Below, piece by piece: positions 18,799 to 30,512 of a stretch of 64,000 nucleotides of DNA. A program made the position numbers and the translations under genes. The stretch is from Qipengyuania profundimaris. Its GTDB lineage: Bacteria; Pseudomonadota; Alphaproteobacteria; Sphingomonadales; Sphingomonadaceae. The stretch's first letter is position 1. Each line of letters opens with the position of its first letter. Location of the stretch: contig NZ_JAVAIM010000001.1 in the NCBI RefSeq assembly GCF_030717945.1, positions 2,712,631-2,776,630 on the forward strand, read 5' to 3'. Under the pieces are notes generated by a model. The model was not told the origin of the DNA. It did not search any database and was given only the letters and a program-made list of their open reading frames with translations.

Positions 18799-18830
18799 GC
18801 GCCGTCATCCCAAGCGGATGGCGGCGTTTT
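18799..18830 (+). terminator. terminator after ahpF
   Basis: Stem CGCCGTCATCC / GGATGGCGGCG (one G:T pair), loop CAAGC, then TTTTCG, 25 bases after the ahpF stop. Confidence 0.75.
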
Positions 18831-18868
18831 CGTATCTGGTGACACGGCCCATCGCAAAATCGCCCCAG

Positions 18869-18898
18869 CCAATCAATTTGAACCGTTTAATCGATTGG
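18869..18898. promoter_or_regulatory. imperfect dyad upstream of katG
   Basis: A 30-base symmetrical stretch starts CCAATCAATT and ends TCGATTGG. The outer 6 bases match perfectly and 9 of the first 10 pair. It lies 80 bases before the katG ribosome site in AT-rich DNA, a position suited to a LysR-type (for example OxyR) activator. The match to a known OxyR site is not strong. Confidence 0.3.
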
Positions 18899-18977
18899 AC
18901 GGATTACCGGCCCGTGTTCACAGTGTTCTCAATCTCGGGCGGGAGACCGAGTCTTTATACTAAAGGAGAGCACTTAC

Positions 18978-21194
<2,217 letters not shown>

Positions 21195-21206
21195 CGACAC
21201 TGCGGG

Positions 21207-21240
21207 GCGGAGCGGTTTTGGCCCCCCGAAACCGCTCCGT
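21207..21240 (+). terminator. hairpin after katG
   Basis: GGAGCGGTTT (21209-21218) pairs with AAACCGCTCC (21229-21238), extended by a C-G pair, starting 13 bases after the katG stop. There is no clear T run, so it may be a weak terminator or an mRNA 3' stabiliser. Confidence 0.6.
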
Positions 21241-21306
21241 CCCTGCCTCGGCTGGGCGGGTCGATTACGGTTAAATCTTCCATTCATCGCAGCCCAGGAA
21301 CGCTTT

Positions 21307-21398
21307 GACATTTGATACTTTTGGGTCCATGGTCACAGCATAGACGGCCTGGCTGGTCGTCCACCGAGAGCCCCCGGCTTCAGGTCGGGGGCTTTTTT
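21307..21398 (+). ncRNA. candidate small RNA ending at a strong terminator
   Basis: The 340-base gap between katG and catalase holds a second, very good terminator (GCCCCCG-GCTTCAGGT-CGGGGGC then TTTTTT, 21370-21398) that is not needed for katG, which has its own hairpin. A TTGACA box at 21307 lies about 60 bases before it, without a clear -10. A short transcript of roughly 60-70 bases is therefore possible. It may equally be a second katG terminator. Confidence 0.3.
21370..21398 (+). terminator. strong Rho-independent terminator
   Basis: 7-bp GC stem GCCCCCG/CGGGGGC with a short loop followed by six T. It isolates the catalase gene downstream from katG and from any transcript starting near 21330. 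Confidence 0.8.
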
Positions 21399-21536
21399 GA
21401 TGTGCATAGCTCGTCCCGGCACGCAGCTGGCGACTAAAGCAATGGCCGTGAATGGTTTTTCCATCCGGCACCAACCGGAACCCGACTCGCCCCGCACCCG
21501 TATCGATTGCGTACCCCCCTCAAGAAAGGCGCAATC

Positions 21537-23126
21537 ATGGCCGACGGCAAGACTCCCCCCACCACCACCGACGCGGGCATCCCGGTCCAGAGCGACGAGC
21601 ATTCGCTGACCGTCGGACCTGACGGGCCAATCGTGCTCAACGATCACTACCTCATCGAGCAGATGGCAAACTTCAATCGGGAGCGTATCCCGGAACGTCA
21701 GCCGCACGCCAAGGGCTCCGGTGCTTTCGGCTATTTCGAGACGACGCATGACGTCTCGAAATACACCAAGGCGAAAGTCTTCCAGAAAGGCGTGAAGACC
21801 GACACCGCCATGCGTTTCTCGACCGTGGCGGGCGAGCGCGGCAGCCCCGACACCTGGCGCGACCCGCGCGGCTTTTCGGTCAAGTTCTACACCGAGGACG
21901 GCAATTTCGACATGGTCGGCAACAACACGCCGATCTTCTTCATCCGCGATCCGCTGAAGTTCCAGCACTTCATCCGCAGCCAGAAGCGCCGCGCGGACAA
22001 CGGCCTGCGCGACCACGACATGATGTGGGACTTCTGGACGCTCAGCCCCGAAAGCGCGCACCAGGTCACCTATCTGATGGGCGATCGCGGCGTGCCGAAG
22101 AACTGGCGCGAGATGAACGGCTATTCCAGCCACACCTACATGCTGATCAACGAGGACGGCGAGAAGTTCTGGGTCAAGTTCCACTTCCACACCAATGTCG
22201 GCGACGAGAGCGGCAACGCCCATTTCACGCAGGACGAAGCGGTGAAGACAGCGGGCGAGGACAGCGATTATCATCGCCGCGACCTGTTCGACGCGATCCA
22301 CGAGGGGAACTTCCCGAGCTGGACGCTCAAGTGGCAGATCATGCCTTACGAGGATGCGAAGACCTATCGCATCAACCCGTTCGACCTCACCAAGACCTGG
22401 CCGCATGCGGACTATCCGCTGATCGAGGTCGGCAAGCTAGTTTTGAATGAAAACCCGGTCGATTGGGACACGCAGATCGAACAGCTCGCTTTCGAGCCGA
22501 ACAACATGGTGCCGGGCATCGGCCTCAGCCCGGACAAGATGCTGCTCGCGCGCGGCTTCTCCTATGCCGACGCGCACCGCCACCGCCTAGGCGTCAATTA
22601 CAAGCAGATCCCGGTCAACGCGCCGAAGAATGCCGACCAGGTCAATTCCTATTCGCGCGCCGGTGCCATGCGGACGCAGAATGCGGTCGATCCGGTCTAT
22701 GCTCCCAACTCCTATGGCGGCCCGACCGCGCAACCCGAAGTGGGCGGCGAAGCAACGTGGATGGCCGATGGCGACATGGTGCGGCAGGCCTACACGCTGC
22801 GCGAGGACGACGACGACTGGAGCCAGGCGCGCGCGCTGATCAACGATGTGATGGATGATGCGCAGCGCGATCGCTTCGTCGGCAACGTCTCCGGCCACCT
22901 CGCCGACGGCGTGAGCGAGAAGGTGCTGCAACGTGCGTTCGAATACTGGAAGAATGTCGACCAGACGATCGGCGAGAAGATCGAGGACAAGGTCCGCGAG
23001 ATGATCGGCGGCAAATCCACCGCGCCCGGCCTCGGCTCCGCCAAATCGACCACCGACGAGGCGACCGTCGGACCGATGGGCGTATCCGAAAAAGCCCGCG
23101 AGCCGGAGGCCGAACCGGCCGAATAG
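21537..23126 (+). CDS. monofunctional haem catalase
   Basis: 529 aa from ATG 21537, with AAGAAAGG upstream. Catalytic His in [14 protein letters not shown] near 62, catalytic Asn in [11 protein letters not shown] near 135, proximal haem Tyr in [12 protein letters not shown] near 345. The C-terminal extension after about residue 480 is Lys/Glu/Thr-rich and poorly conserved. It breaks H2O2 into water and O2. Length fits a small-subunit catalase with a short tail. It probably has its own promoter after the terminator at 21370-21398. Confidence 0.95.
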   Translation: MADGKTPPTTTDAGIPVQSDEHSLTVGPDGPIVLNDHYLIEQMANFNRERIPERQPHAKGSGAFGYFETTHDVSKYTKAKVFQKGVKTDTAMRFSTVAGERGSPDTWRDPRGFSVKFYTEDGNFDMVGNNTPIFFIRDPLKFQHFIRSQKRRADNGLRDHDMMWDFWTLSPESAHQVTYLMGDRGVPKNWREMNGYSSHTYMLINEDGEKFWVKFHFHTNVGDESGNAHFTQDEAVKTAGEDSDYHRRDLFDAIHEGNFPSWTLKWQIMPYEDAKTYRINPFDLTKTWPHADYPLIEVGKLVLNENPVDWDTQIEQLAFEPNNMVPGIGLSPDKMLLARGFSYADAHRHRLGVNYKQIPVNAPKNADQVNSYSRAGAMRTQNAVDPVYAPNSYGGPTAQPEVGGEATWMADGDMVRQAYTLREDDDDWSQARALINDVMDDAQRDRFVGNVSGHLADGVSEKVLQRAFEYWKNVDQTIGEKIEDKVREMIGGKSTAPGLGSAKSTTDEATVGPMGVSEKAREPEAEPAE

Positions 23127-23161
23127 CTGGACAGCGCTTTACGGCGAACTATGGGGCGGCG

Positions 23162-23776
23162 ATGGACCAACCATCGTCGCCCTTCGCACGTCCGGCTGCC
23201 GCAATCATTGCAATCGCTGCGCTCGGTGCGCTGGCGCTGCAGACCACGCTCAATCTCGAGCGCGACGGATCGCCGCTTGTCAGCGCTGGATTGCTGCTGC
23301 GCTTGTTCACCATCTGGGGGAACCTGGCGGCTGGGCTGGTGATGGGCTGGATCGCGCTCGGGCGGCGCGCCGCGCCGGAAATCGTGCATGCGCTGGCAAC
23401 GGCGATGGCAATCGTCGGGCTGGTATACTGGCTCCTGCTGGCGGGCATGCACCATCCGGAGGGACTCGACCGGATTACCAACCAGTTCCACCACACGCTG
23501 GTCCCGCTGGCGACGATCCTGTGGTGGCTCGCGTTCGGCCAGCACAGCGCCAACGCAATGCGCTCGATCGGTGTAGTGATGATCGCGCCGGTCGCCTATG
23601 CCGTCTTCGCCCTCGCCTATGGTGCGGCTAGCGGCTTCTACGCCTATTTCTTCCTCGATGCGGGGCAACTCGGGTGGGCACAGCTGGCGATCAACATCGT
23701 CGGGCTCGCCGTGCTTTTCGCGCTGGTGGGTGTCCTGCTGCTGGGCGTCAAACGAGCGATCAACGCTCGCGTTTGA
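23162..23776 (+). CDS. Pr6Pr-like membrane protein
   Basis: 204 aa with six predicted membrane helices and a loop MHHPEGLDRITNQFHHTLVPL. The paired His plus the six-helix layout match the Pr6Pr (FAR-17a/AIG1-like) family, whose bacterial function is unknown. It follows catalase by 35 bases and may share its transcript. Its 3' end overlaps the convergent smr gene by 17 bases. Confidence 0.7.
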   Translation: MDQPSSPFARPAAAIIAIAALGALALQTTLNLERDGSPLVSAGLLLRLFTIWGNLAAGLVMGWIALGRRAAPEIVHALATAMAIVGLVYWLLLAGMHHPEGLDRITNQFHHTLVPLATILWWLAFGQHSANAMRSIGVVMIAPVAYAVFALAYGAASGFYAYFFLDAGQLGWAQLAINIVGLAVLFALVGVLLLGVKRAINARV

Positions 23777-24311
23777 GAACGATGTACAGCGCGCCGTCGC
23801 CGCCGTGGCGCTGGTGCGCGCGGCGGACGGCGGCGATGGCGGTGTGATGGCTCGATGCGGCCAGCCAGTCGAGCACCTTGGCGCGAATGACGCCTCGAGA
23901 GGCACCGCGATCAGCCGCCGCGACCGGGCGGGACTTGCCGGTGACGAGCAGGATGGTCCGCATACCCATGGAGCGGGCCTGTGCGACGCCGCCCATGAGC
24001 CGGTCGTAAGCGGCATCGAGATTGTAACCATGCAGGTCCAGCGTCAGATCGGGCTGGAGCGCGCCGGACTTGAGCCGCCGGTCCCAATGCGAGTCGAGAT
24101 TGCCGGGAGGCGAAGGCTTCGGCTGGGCACGAGGTGCAGCCGCCACAGGTCGCGCGGGTTGCTGTTTGCGAAGTTTCGGTTGTTTTAGCGGCGGAGGCTT
24201 CGCAGCTTCGGGCTTGGGCCGGGCGATAGCAGGATGCATGGGCGTGACCGTCGCGGCCAGTTTTTCCCAGGCTTCGCTCTCTTCCTCACTCAGGCCCCGC
24301 GGGGCGCTCAC
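23760..24311 (-). CDS. Smr-domain protein
   Basis: 183 aa from a GTG at 24311 that overlaps the mltA stop (GTGA). The N-terminal half is a Lys/Pro/Ala-rich linker. The C-terminal Smr domain has LTLDLHGYNLDAAYDRL (the LDLHG motif), ILLVTGKSR, GVIRAKVLDWL and GDGALYIVLKR. Smr domains are nucleases or nucleic-acid-binding modules in ribosome rescue and DNA work. It is last in the tim44-like, mltA, smr operon, an arrangement familiar in alphaproteobacteria. Confidence 0.88.
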   Translation of the reverse strand: MSAPRGLSEEESEAWEKLAATVTPMHPAIARPKPEAAKPPPLKQPKLRKQQPARPVAAAPRAQPKPSPPGNLDSHWDRRLKSGALQPDLTLDLHGYNLDAAYDRLMGGVAQARSMGMRTILLVTGKSRPVAAADRGASRGVIRAKVLDWLAASSHHTAIAAVRRAHQRHGGDGALYIVLKRER

Positions 24312-25495
24312 CGGTTCTGGAGGCGGGCGGTGGTGCCGCGGGGCAGCAGGACGATCGCCTGCCCCCGCCCGCTCATGCCGCCAGCGATGCGGCGTGCCTG
24401 TTCGCCATTGCCCCAGAAGGTATCGAAGCGGTTGGCGCCCTTGATCGCGCCGCCGGTATCCTGTGCGATCCACAAGCCGTCCGCCTCGTTGCGGTCGAGG
24501 TCGAGGAACACGGGTGCGCCCAGCGGCACGAATTTGGGATCGACCGCGACCGACGATTGCCCGCGCACCGGCACTTCCAGCGCGCCGAGCGGCCCGTCGG
24601 TGTCGAGCTCGCGGAAGAAGATCCAGCTCTTGTTGAGGTTCATCAGCGCTTCGCCCTCGGCCGGGTTCTCGCGGATGTACTGCATGATCCCCTGCATCGA
24701 GCCCGAGTATTTCCCCGGTCCGTCGCCCAACAACCCGCGCTCGCGCATGACGCCGCCGATGCCGACGTATTCGCGACCGTTCTGCCCGGCATAGCCGATC
24801 CGCATCAGCGATCCGTCGGGCAGGCGCAACAGGCCGGACCCCTGGATCTGCAAGAAGAAGAATTCGACCGGATCGGCCGCCCAGGCGATTTCCAGCCCGC
24901 GGTTTGCCAGAGCGCCCGCGACGATCTCGGAGCGTTCGTAGAACGGCACGAACTTGCCGCTCGCGTCGTAGCGTCCGAGCGGCGGGCGACCCGTGCGTTC
25001 GCTTTCCGGCATATCGTCCGGCCAGGCGCGCTCCAGCTCGGGCGGCATCTTGTAGACCGGCACGTCGTAGCCGGGCGCCCGGGTCCGGCTGCCGCGAATC
25101 TCCGGCTCGAAATAGCCGGTGGCGAAGGCCGCGCCATCGCCGATCCGCACGGGCTCGAAATAGCTCGAGAAGAAGCGGCTTGCGTCACCCAGCGGCCAGC
25201 CTGTTGCCGCCTCGCAGGCCGGACGCCAGTCCTCGCGCTGCGTCAGACCGCTCTGGTCGGTGCGCGCAAGAAGCTTGGGGCAGGATTCGCGGAAACCGGC
25301 GAGCGCGCCGCTTGCATCGCTACCCGAAAAGCCGAGCCCGGCGATCTCCGGACCACGCTGGATGCCGGCAAGTGCAGCGCTGGTCACCGCGCCCGGAGGC
25401 GTGGGCGCAGGCCTGACTGTAGGCGAAGAGGAAGGAACTACGCTGACGCAGGCGCTAAGCAGCGCGCTCGCCGCAAGGATCGTCCAGCCGCGCAT
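24308..25495 (-). CDS. mltA: membrane-bound lytic murein transglycosylase A
   Basis: 395 aa. Lipoprotein signal with lipobox LLSAC (Cys near 16). MltA barrel: ATGYFEPEIRGSRTRAPGYDVPVY near 125-148 and VEFFFLQIQGSGLL near 210. The C-terminal 3D domain has the conserved Asp residues (FVPLGAPVFLDLDRNEADGLWIAQDTGGAIKG), including the catalytic Asp. It cleaves peptidoglycan to 1,6-anhydromuropeptides at the outer membrane. It starts 24 bases after the tim44-like gene. Confidence 0.94.
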   Translation of the reverse strand: MRGWTILAASALLSACVSVVPSSSPTVRPAPTPPGAVTSAALAGIQRGPEIAGLGFSGSDASGALAGFRESCPKLLARTDQSGLTQREDWRPACEAATGWPLGDASRFFSSYFEPVRIGDGAAFATGYFEPEIRGSRTRAPGYDVPVYKMPPELERAWPDDMPESERTGRPPLGRYDASGKFVPFYERSEIVAGALANRGLEIAWAADPVEFFFLQIQGSGLLRLPDGSLMRIGYAGQNGREYVGIGGVMRERGLLGDGPGKYSGSMQGIMQYIRENPAEGEALMNLNKSWIFFRELDTDGPLGALEVPVRGQSSVAVDPKFVPLGAPVFLDLDRNEADGLWIAQDTGGAIKGANRFDTFWGNGEQARRIAGGMSGRGQAIVLLPRGTTARLQNR

Positions 25496-25519
25496 CTTGC
25501 CCTCCGCAGGTTCGGCCGG

Positions 25520-26179
25520 TCAGGCCTGGTCGGTTTCGTCGAGAATCCAGTCGGGCGAGGACGCATCGACATTGCGCGAGAAGGTCCAGACGTCCCGGCT
25601 TTCCACCGCATCGTCCAGCGACCCGGCGATGACGTTGCCATCCTTGTCGCGCGTCACGGCGGCGATATCGGCCACGAACAGCACGGCGATGCGGGCGATA
25701 CGGCCATCGAGTTCGGCACTGCGAACGCTCGCGTCCTCGATCCGGATCAAGCGGTTTTCCAGCGTCTCGCCGGCCTCGTCGCGCGCGTCGATCGCACCGG
25801 CGAAGCTTTCGTAGACATCGTCGTCGGTCAGCTCGCGCAGGGTTTCCTTGTCGCCCTGCCAGAACGACTCGAGCACCATGCCATAGGCGCCCTTGGCTCC
25901 TTCGAGGAAGGCGAGCAGGTCGAACTGCGTATCGGCGCTGGCAATGGCACGGATGCCGGCCTCGTTGGCAGGCACGCGATTGTCGGCGGATCGCAGCGCA
26001 ACCGGCGGCGTGGTGGTGCGCGGCGCTTCGACCTCGCGCGGCGCATCGCCTGCATCGCTGCGATCGAAACGGTGCGGGATCACCTCCTCCTCATGCTCGG
26101 ACCGGCGGCCGAGCACCGAATAGAGACGCAAGCCCAAGAAGGCTGCGATCATGGCGAGGATGACGATTTCGGTAATCAC
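25520..26179 (-). CDS. Tim44/TimA-family adaptor protein
   Basis: 219 aa. One N-terminal membrane helix (residues 2-18), an acidic linker, then a Tim44-like lipid-binding domain from about residue 85 to the end (GAKGAYGMVLESFWQGDKETLREL, then VWTFSRNV). In Caulobacter TimA works with SecB-type export, and this gene indeed faces secB across 240 bases. It should sit on the cytosolic membrane face. First gene of the operon with mltA and smr. Confidence 0.87.
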   Translation of the reverse strand: MITEIVILAMIAAFLGLRLYSVLGRRSEHEEEVIPHRFDRSDAGDAPREVEAPRTTTPPVALRSADNRVPANEAGIRAIASADTQFDLLAFLEGAKGAYGMVLESFWQGDKETLRELTDDDVYESFAGAIDARDEAGETLENRLIRIEDASVRSAELDGRIARIAVLFVADIAAVTRDKDGNVIAGSLDDAVESRDVWTFSRNVDASSPDWILDETDQA

Positions 26180-26419
26180 AATATGGTTGTCCGCTTAACC
26201 CTTGATGTTGGGAATGCCGCTGGAGCATTCCTGCCCTAGATAGGTACAAATTACAAACCGGCAATGTTCCCACGATGAACACGATTCCTCGCCGGCTGCC
26301 GTCTGCGGCGGCGGATTGCCCCCCGCCCCGGCACCTGCTAGGCGCGCGACCTGTAGCGGATCGGCTCCCGAAGCCCGGTTCGCGAGACCATTCCGAACCA
26401 GAATCGAAAGACTGACATC

Positions 26420-26950
26420 ATGGCCGACGAAGGCGACGTTCTCACCGACCTCAATCCCGATCCCGCAGCCGGCGCGAACGGTGCCGACAATTCGCCTGCC
26501 GTCGGGCTCATCTCGCAATATGTGAAAGACCTTTCGGTCGAGAACCCCAATGCGCCCGCGTGCTTCCAGTGGAACGAGCAGCCGCAGCTCGACGTGCAGT
26601 TCAACATCGGGTCCGAACCGGCCGGCGACGACGTGCATGAAGTGGTACTGAAGGTCACGGCCACGGCGAAGACGGGCAAGGGCAATCTCTACCTCGTCGA
26701 TCTCGAATATTGCGGCCTCGTCGGCATTCGCAACTTGCCCGACGAGCACGCGCATGCCTTCATGTTTGCCGAGGCACCTCGCCTGCTGTTTCCCTTCGCC
26801 CGCCGCGTCATCGCCGATGCCGTGCGCGATGCCGGTTTCCCGCCGCTGGTGCTCGACCCGATCGATTTCGGCGGCATCTACCAGCAGCAGCTCGCCCAGC
26901 GGGCGCAGGAACAGGGCGCAGGCGCTCCGGCACCGACCGGCGACGCCTGA
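26420..26950 (+). CDS. secB: protein-export chaperone SecB
   Basis: 176 aa. The SecB fold begins after a short acidic N-terminus: QYVKDLSVENPNAP near 33-46, LYLVDLEYCGLVGIRNLP near 92-109, LLFPFARRVIADAV near 120, and the C-terminal FPPLVLDPIDFGGIYQQQ that contacts SecA. It keeps exported proteins unfolded. Followed by murJ after 30 bases. Confidence 0.96.
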   Translation: MADEGDVLTDLNPDPAAGANGADNSPAVGLISQYVKDLSVENPNAPACFQWNEQPQLDVQFNIGSEPAGDDVHEVVLKVTATAKTGKGNLYLVDLEYCGLVGIRNLPDEHAHAFMFAEAPRLLFPFARRVIADAVRDAGFPPLVLDPIDFGGIYQQQLAQRAQEQGAGAPAPTGDA

Positions 26951-26980
26951 GTTCGCCCGGCCTGATGCGGAGGCTCTGAC

Positions 26981-28552
26981 GTGAGCCTGCTCAAGCACGT
27001 CGGAACGATCGGCGGGCTGACCATGGTCAGCCGCGTCGCCGGCATGGCGCGCGAGATGATTTTCGCGCGCGTGCTCGGCGCGAATGCCGTCACCGACGCC
27101 TGGTTTCAGGCCTTCATCATTCCCAACGTCTTCCGCCGCCTGTTCGCGGAAGGCGCTTTCTCCGCCGCCTTCGTGCCGATGTTCTCCAAGCGGCTTCACG
27201 GGGACGGCGGGATCGAGGATGCGCGCAGTTTTTCCGACGACGTGCTCAGCGTCTTCCTGCCGGTGCTGATCGCCCTGTGTGCGGTGATGATGCTGGCCAT
27301 GCCGTGGGTTATCACCCTGCTGGGCGATGGCGACGCCGATCCGGCGACCTTCGCGATGGAAGTCGATTTCGCGCGGATCATGTTCCCCTACATCCTGCTG
27401 GTCAGCTTGGTCACGCTGTTTACCGGCATGCTCAATTCGGTCAGTCGCTTCGCACCCGGCGCGAGTTTTCCGATCCTGCTGAACCTCATCCTGATCGCCG
27501 CGCTGATCTTCGGCGAATATGCCATGTCCAGCTGGGGCTGGACCATAGAGCAGGTCGGCTACAGCCAAGCTTGGGCGGTCACCATCGGCGGTGTGGTTCA
27601 GCTCGTCTGGCTTTACGTCTGGACGCGGGTGGAGGGCTTCCGCCCTAAGCTGCTGTGGCCGCGGATCACGCCGGAGGTGAAGCGTCTGTCGATCATTGCG
27701 CTCCCGGCGGCGATCGGCGGCGGGGCCTACCAGATCAATACGCTGGTGCAGCTCTACTTCCTCAACCAGCTGGATAGCGGCGCAATCAGCTACATGAATT
27801 ATGCCGACCGGCTGAACCAGCTGCCGCTCGGCATCATCGGAATCGCGCTGTCGACTGCGATCCTGCCCACGCTCTCGCGCTTCGTCGGGGCGAAAAACAA
27901 GGAAGGCACCGATCGCATCCAGTCCGATGCGATCGAGCTGTCCATGCTTCTGACCATCCCGGCAGCCGTCGCGCTTGCGGTCTGCGCCGTGCCTTTCGTC
28001 ACCATGATTTTCCAGGGAGGCCGGTTCAGCCTCGAACAGGCGGAGCTGACCGGGCAGGTGCTCGGCATGCTGGTGCTCGGCTTGCCGGCCTATGTGCTGG
28101 TAAAGGTGTTGGTGCCGAATTTCTACGCGCGGTCGGACACGCGCACCCCGGTCTATGCCGCGTTCATTTCGCTGGCGGTGTTCGTCGTCTTGAACTTCGT
28201 TCTGATCGCCGATTACGGCGTCGTCGGCGTCGCCCTCGCCAGCGTGGTGGGGGCGTGGATCAATGTCGCCTATCTCTACATCGTACTGGTGAGGCGCGGC
28301 TATTACACGATCCCGCTGAAGCTGGTCGGCCGCATCGCCCGGCAGCTCGTCGCCGCCGCCGCGATGGGCGCCGCCTTGTGGTTCGCGCGCGATTTGCTAA
28401 CCGGCTGGTATTCCGCCGGCCTGTTCCAACGGATCGGCGCGCTGCTGGTGCTCGTCGCCTGCTCGGCCATCGTCTATTTCGGCGTCGCTTTCGCCATCGG
28501 CGCGATCGACAAGCAGCGCATCGCCGCCCTGACCAAGAAGAGAGAGCCCTGA
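26981..28552 (+). CDS. murJ: lipid II flippase MurJ
   Basis: 523 aa from a GTG with GGAGG about 9 bases upstream. Fourteen membrane helices of the MVF fold with the diagnostic N-terminal motif [18 protein letters not shown], then [15 protein letters not shown], and a third repeat near [21 protein letters not shown]. It moves lipid II across the inner membrane for peptidoglycan synthesis. Four bases separate it from trpS. Confidence 0.96.
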   Translation: MSLLKHVGTIGGLTMVSRVAGMAREMIFARVLGANAVTDAWFQAFIIPNVFRRLFAEGAFSAAFVPMFSKRLHGDGGIEDARSFSDDVLSVFLPVLIALCAVMMLAMPWVITLLGDGDADPATFAMEVDFARIMFPYILLVSLVTLFTGMLNSVSRFAPGASFPILLNLILIAALIFGEYAMSSWGWTIEQVGYSQAWAVTIGGVVQLVWLYVWTRVEGFRPKLLWPRITPEVKRLSIIALPAAIGGGAYQINTLVQLYFLNQLDSGAISYMNYADRLNQLPLGIIGIALSTAILPTLSRFVGAKNKEGTDRIQSDAIELSMLLTIPAAVALAVCAVPFVTMIFQGGRFSLEQAELTGQVLGMLVLGLPAYVLVKVLVPNFYARSDTRTPVYAAFISLAVFVVLNFVLIADYGVVGVALASVVGAWINVAYLYIVLVRRGYYTIPLKLVGRIARQLVAAAAMGAALWFARDLLTGWYSAGLFQRIGALLVLVACSAIVYFGVAFAIGAIDKQRIAALTKKREP

Positions 28553-28556
28553 TCCC

Positions 28557-29573
28557 ATGCGTGTAGTCTCCGGCATCCAGCCCACCGGAAAGCCGCATCT
28601 CGGCAATTACCTCGGCGCGATCGTCAATTATGTGAAGCTGCAGGACGAGGCGCATGCCGCAGGGGGCGAGTGCTTCATCTTCCTCGCCGATCTGCACGCG
28701 ATTTCGCAGCCGCACGATCCGGCGGAGCTGACGCAGAACACGCGCGAGATGGTCGCAACGCTGGTCGCCTGCGGTGTCGATCCGTCCAAGGCCGTGCTTT
28801 TCAACCAGGCGCAGGTTCCCGCCCATGCCGAGCTGCAATGGCTGCTCAACGGCACGGCCCGCATGGGCTGGCTCAACCGCATGACGCAGTGGAAGGACAA
28901 GGCGGGCAAGAACCGCGAGGGGCAGTCGGTTGCGCTGTTCACCTATCCCGTGCTTCAGGCCGCCGACGTGCTGCTCTATCAGGCGACCCATGTGCCCGTG
29001 GGCGAGGACCAGAAGCAGCATCTGGAGCTGGCGCGCGACATCGCGCAGAAGTTCAACAACGACTTCTGTGCCGAGGATGCGCCGCTCTTTACCCTGCCCG
29101 AGCCTTATATCCCGCCCGCAGCGGCACGGATCATGAGCCTGCGTGACGGGACCGCGAAGATGAGCAAGTCCGATCCCTCCGACATGAGCCGTATCAGTCT
29201 GACCGACGACGCCGATACGATCATGAAGAAGGTCAAGAAAGCCAAGACCGATCCCGAGCCCCTGCCCGATAACGAGAAAGATCTCGAAGGCCGGGCCGAA
29301 GCGCAGAATCTCGTCGGCATTTACGGCGCGCTTACCGGCAAGAACGCGGCCGAGGTGCTGGGCGAATTCGGCGGACAGGGCTTCGGCGCGTTCAAGCCTG
29401 CGCTGGGCGAAGTGCTGGTCGAAACGCTGGCACCGATCAATGCGCGCTTCCTCGAGCTGAAGGACGACGAGGAAGCGCTCGACGCAATCCTTGCGCGCGG
29501 CGCTTCGCAAGCCCGCGAGGCCGGGCGCGACACGCTCACTGCCGCTTATGCGGCGCTCGGCCTGGTGCGCTAA
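28557..29573 (+). CDS. trpS: tryptophanyl-tRNA synthetase
   Basis: 338 aa class I synthetase. HIGH-type motif [11 protein letters not shown] near residue 13, the tRNA/ATP loop, and KMSKS as [10 protein letters not shown] near 200. Charges tRNA-Trp. Probably co-transcribed with murJ (4-base gap), the third gene of the secB-murJ-trpS run. Confidence 0.97.
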   Translation: MRVVSGIQPTGKPHLGNYLGAIVNYVKLQDEAHAAGGECFIFLADLHAISQPHDPAELTQNTREMVATLVACGVDPSKAVLFNQAQVPAHAELQWLLNGTARMGWLNRMTQWKDKAGKNREGQSVALFTYPVLQAADVLLYQATHVPVGEDQKQHLELARDIAQKFNNDFCAEDAPLFTLPEPYIPPAAARIMSLRDGTAKMSKSDPSDMSRISLTDDADTIMKKVKKAKTDPEPLPDNEKDLEGRAEAQNLVGIYGALTGKNAAEVLGEFGGQGFGAFKPALGEVLVETLAPINARFLELKDDEEALDAILARGASQAREAGRDTLTAAYAALGLVR

Positions 29574-29606
29574 GCTAGACTCAAGCCCCTGCGATTGCAC
29601 AACAAA

Positions 29607-29637
29607 TGTGAATCCCGGCATTCAAACCGGGTTCACA
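29607..29637 (+). terminator. hairpin after trpS
   Basis: TGTGAAtCCCGG pairs with CCGGGTTCACA (one bulged T) 34 bases after the trpS stop, without a T run. A second small hairpin, GCACACT/AGTGTGC, follows at 29657-29677. They probably end or protect the trpS transcript. Confidence 0.5.
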
Positions 29638-29750
29638 TCCGCTCGTCTACACCCAAGCACACTAACTGGCAGTGTGCCTCAGGGAAGCGGCGGGCTGCGC
29701 ATTCATTCGCAATCGTGATACATTGCGTGTCCGTTCGAAAGGGACTGAGT

Positions 29751-30452
29751 ATGACTGACCTGAAAAAAGGTTGGGGGCGCACTCTGAAACTCGCCTCCGT
29801 GCCGATGATCCTTGCAGGCCTTGCCGCCTGCGCCACCCCGTTCAACGCGGATGTGCAGCGTTTCCAGACGCAGCTGCCCGCGCCGCAGGGCGAAACCTTC
29901 TATGTCGTCGCCGACGATCCGGCGCTGGCCGGTGGGCTCGAGTTCGCGCAATACGCCGATCTCGTCGAAGCGCAGATGAACCGCCTCGGCTATGCCGAAG
30001 CTCCGTCCGCCGAGGCTGCCAGCCTGCTTGTCCGCTTCGATTACGGTGTCGACAATGGCCGCGAGCGTGTGCGCTCGACCGGGTTCCGCGATCCGTTCTA
30101 CGATCCGTGGTACGGCTATCGCGACCCGTTCTTCCGTTCGCGACTCTCCTATTACCGCCCGCGTCATTTCGGCAGCCGCTGGGGCTTCGGCTTCTACGAT
30201 CCGTGGTTCGGCGGGCCGGAAATCCGCAGCTACACGGTCTACACCAGCGGTATCGACATGAAGATCGACCGCGCCGTTGATGGGCAGCGACTGTTCGAAG
30301 GCAAGGCGCAGGCCATGTCGACCTCGAACCGCCTCCAGTATCTCGTGCCGAACCTGGTCGAGGCGATGTTCACCGACTTCCCGGGCAATTCGGGCGAGAC
30401 GGTGCGGATCTCGATCAAGCCGGAAGAGAAGGTCGTCCGCCGGATCGACTGA
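29751..30452 (+). CDS. DUF4136-family lipoprotein
   Basis: 233 aa from ATG 29751 with AAAGGGA 8 bases upstream; in-frame codons before this lack a signal. Lipobox LAGLAAC (Cys near 26). DUF4136 fold: ETFYVVADDPALAGGLEFAQYADLVEAQMNRLGY near 42-75. A Tyr/Arg/Phe-rich middle (FRDPFYDPWYGYRDPFFRSR) precedes a strand-rich end (YTVYTSGIDMKI). Outer-membrane lipoproteins of unknown role. A single gene with its own terminator. Confidence 0.83.
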   Translation: MTDLKKGWGRTLKLASVPMILAGLAACATPFNADVQRFQTQLPAPQGETFYVVADDPALAGGLEFAQYADLVEAQMNRLGYAEAPSAEAASLLVRFDYGVDNGRERVRSTGFRDPFYDPWYGYRDPFFRSRLSYYRPRHFGSRWGFGFYDPWFGGPEIRSYTVYTSGIDMKIDRAVDGQRLFEGKAQAMSTSNRLQYLVPNLVEAMFTDFPGNSGETVRISIKPEEKVVRRID

Positions 30453-30479
30453 CATAATCCCCATCTGGGGTTTCACGGG

Positions 30480-30510
30480 AAAGGGCGGTCTGCAGAGCCG
30501 CCCTTTCTTG
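30480..30510 (+). terminator. terminator after the DUF4136 gene
   Basis: AAAGGGCGG-TCTGCAGAG-CCGCCCTTT followed by CTTGTTT. It may act in both directions, since the next minus-strand gene ends at 30513. Confidence 0.75.
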
Positions 30511-30512
30511 TT

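Noticed and set aside
24557-26239. 560-codon plus-strand frame across mltA and the tim44-like gene
   Set aside because: Spans two well-supported minus-strand genes and their gap; no motif.
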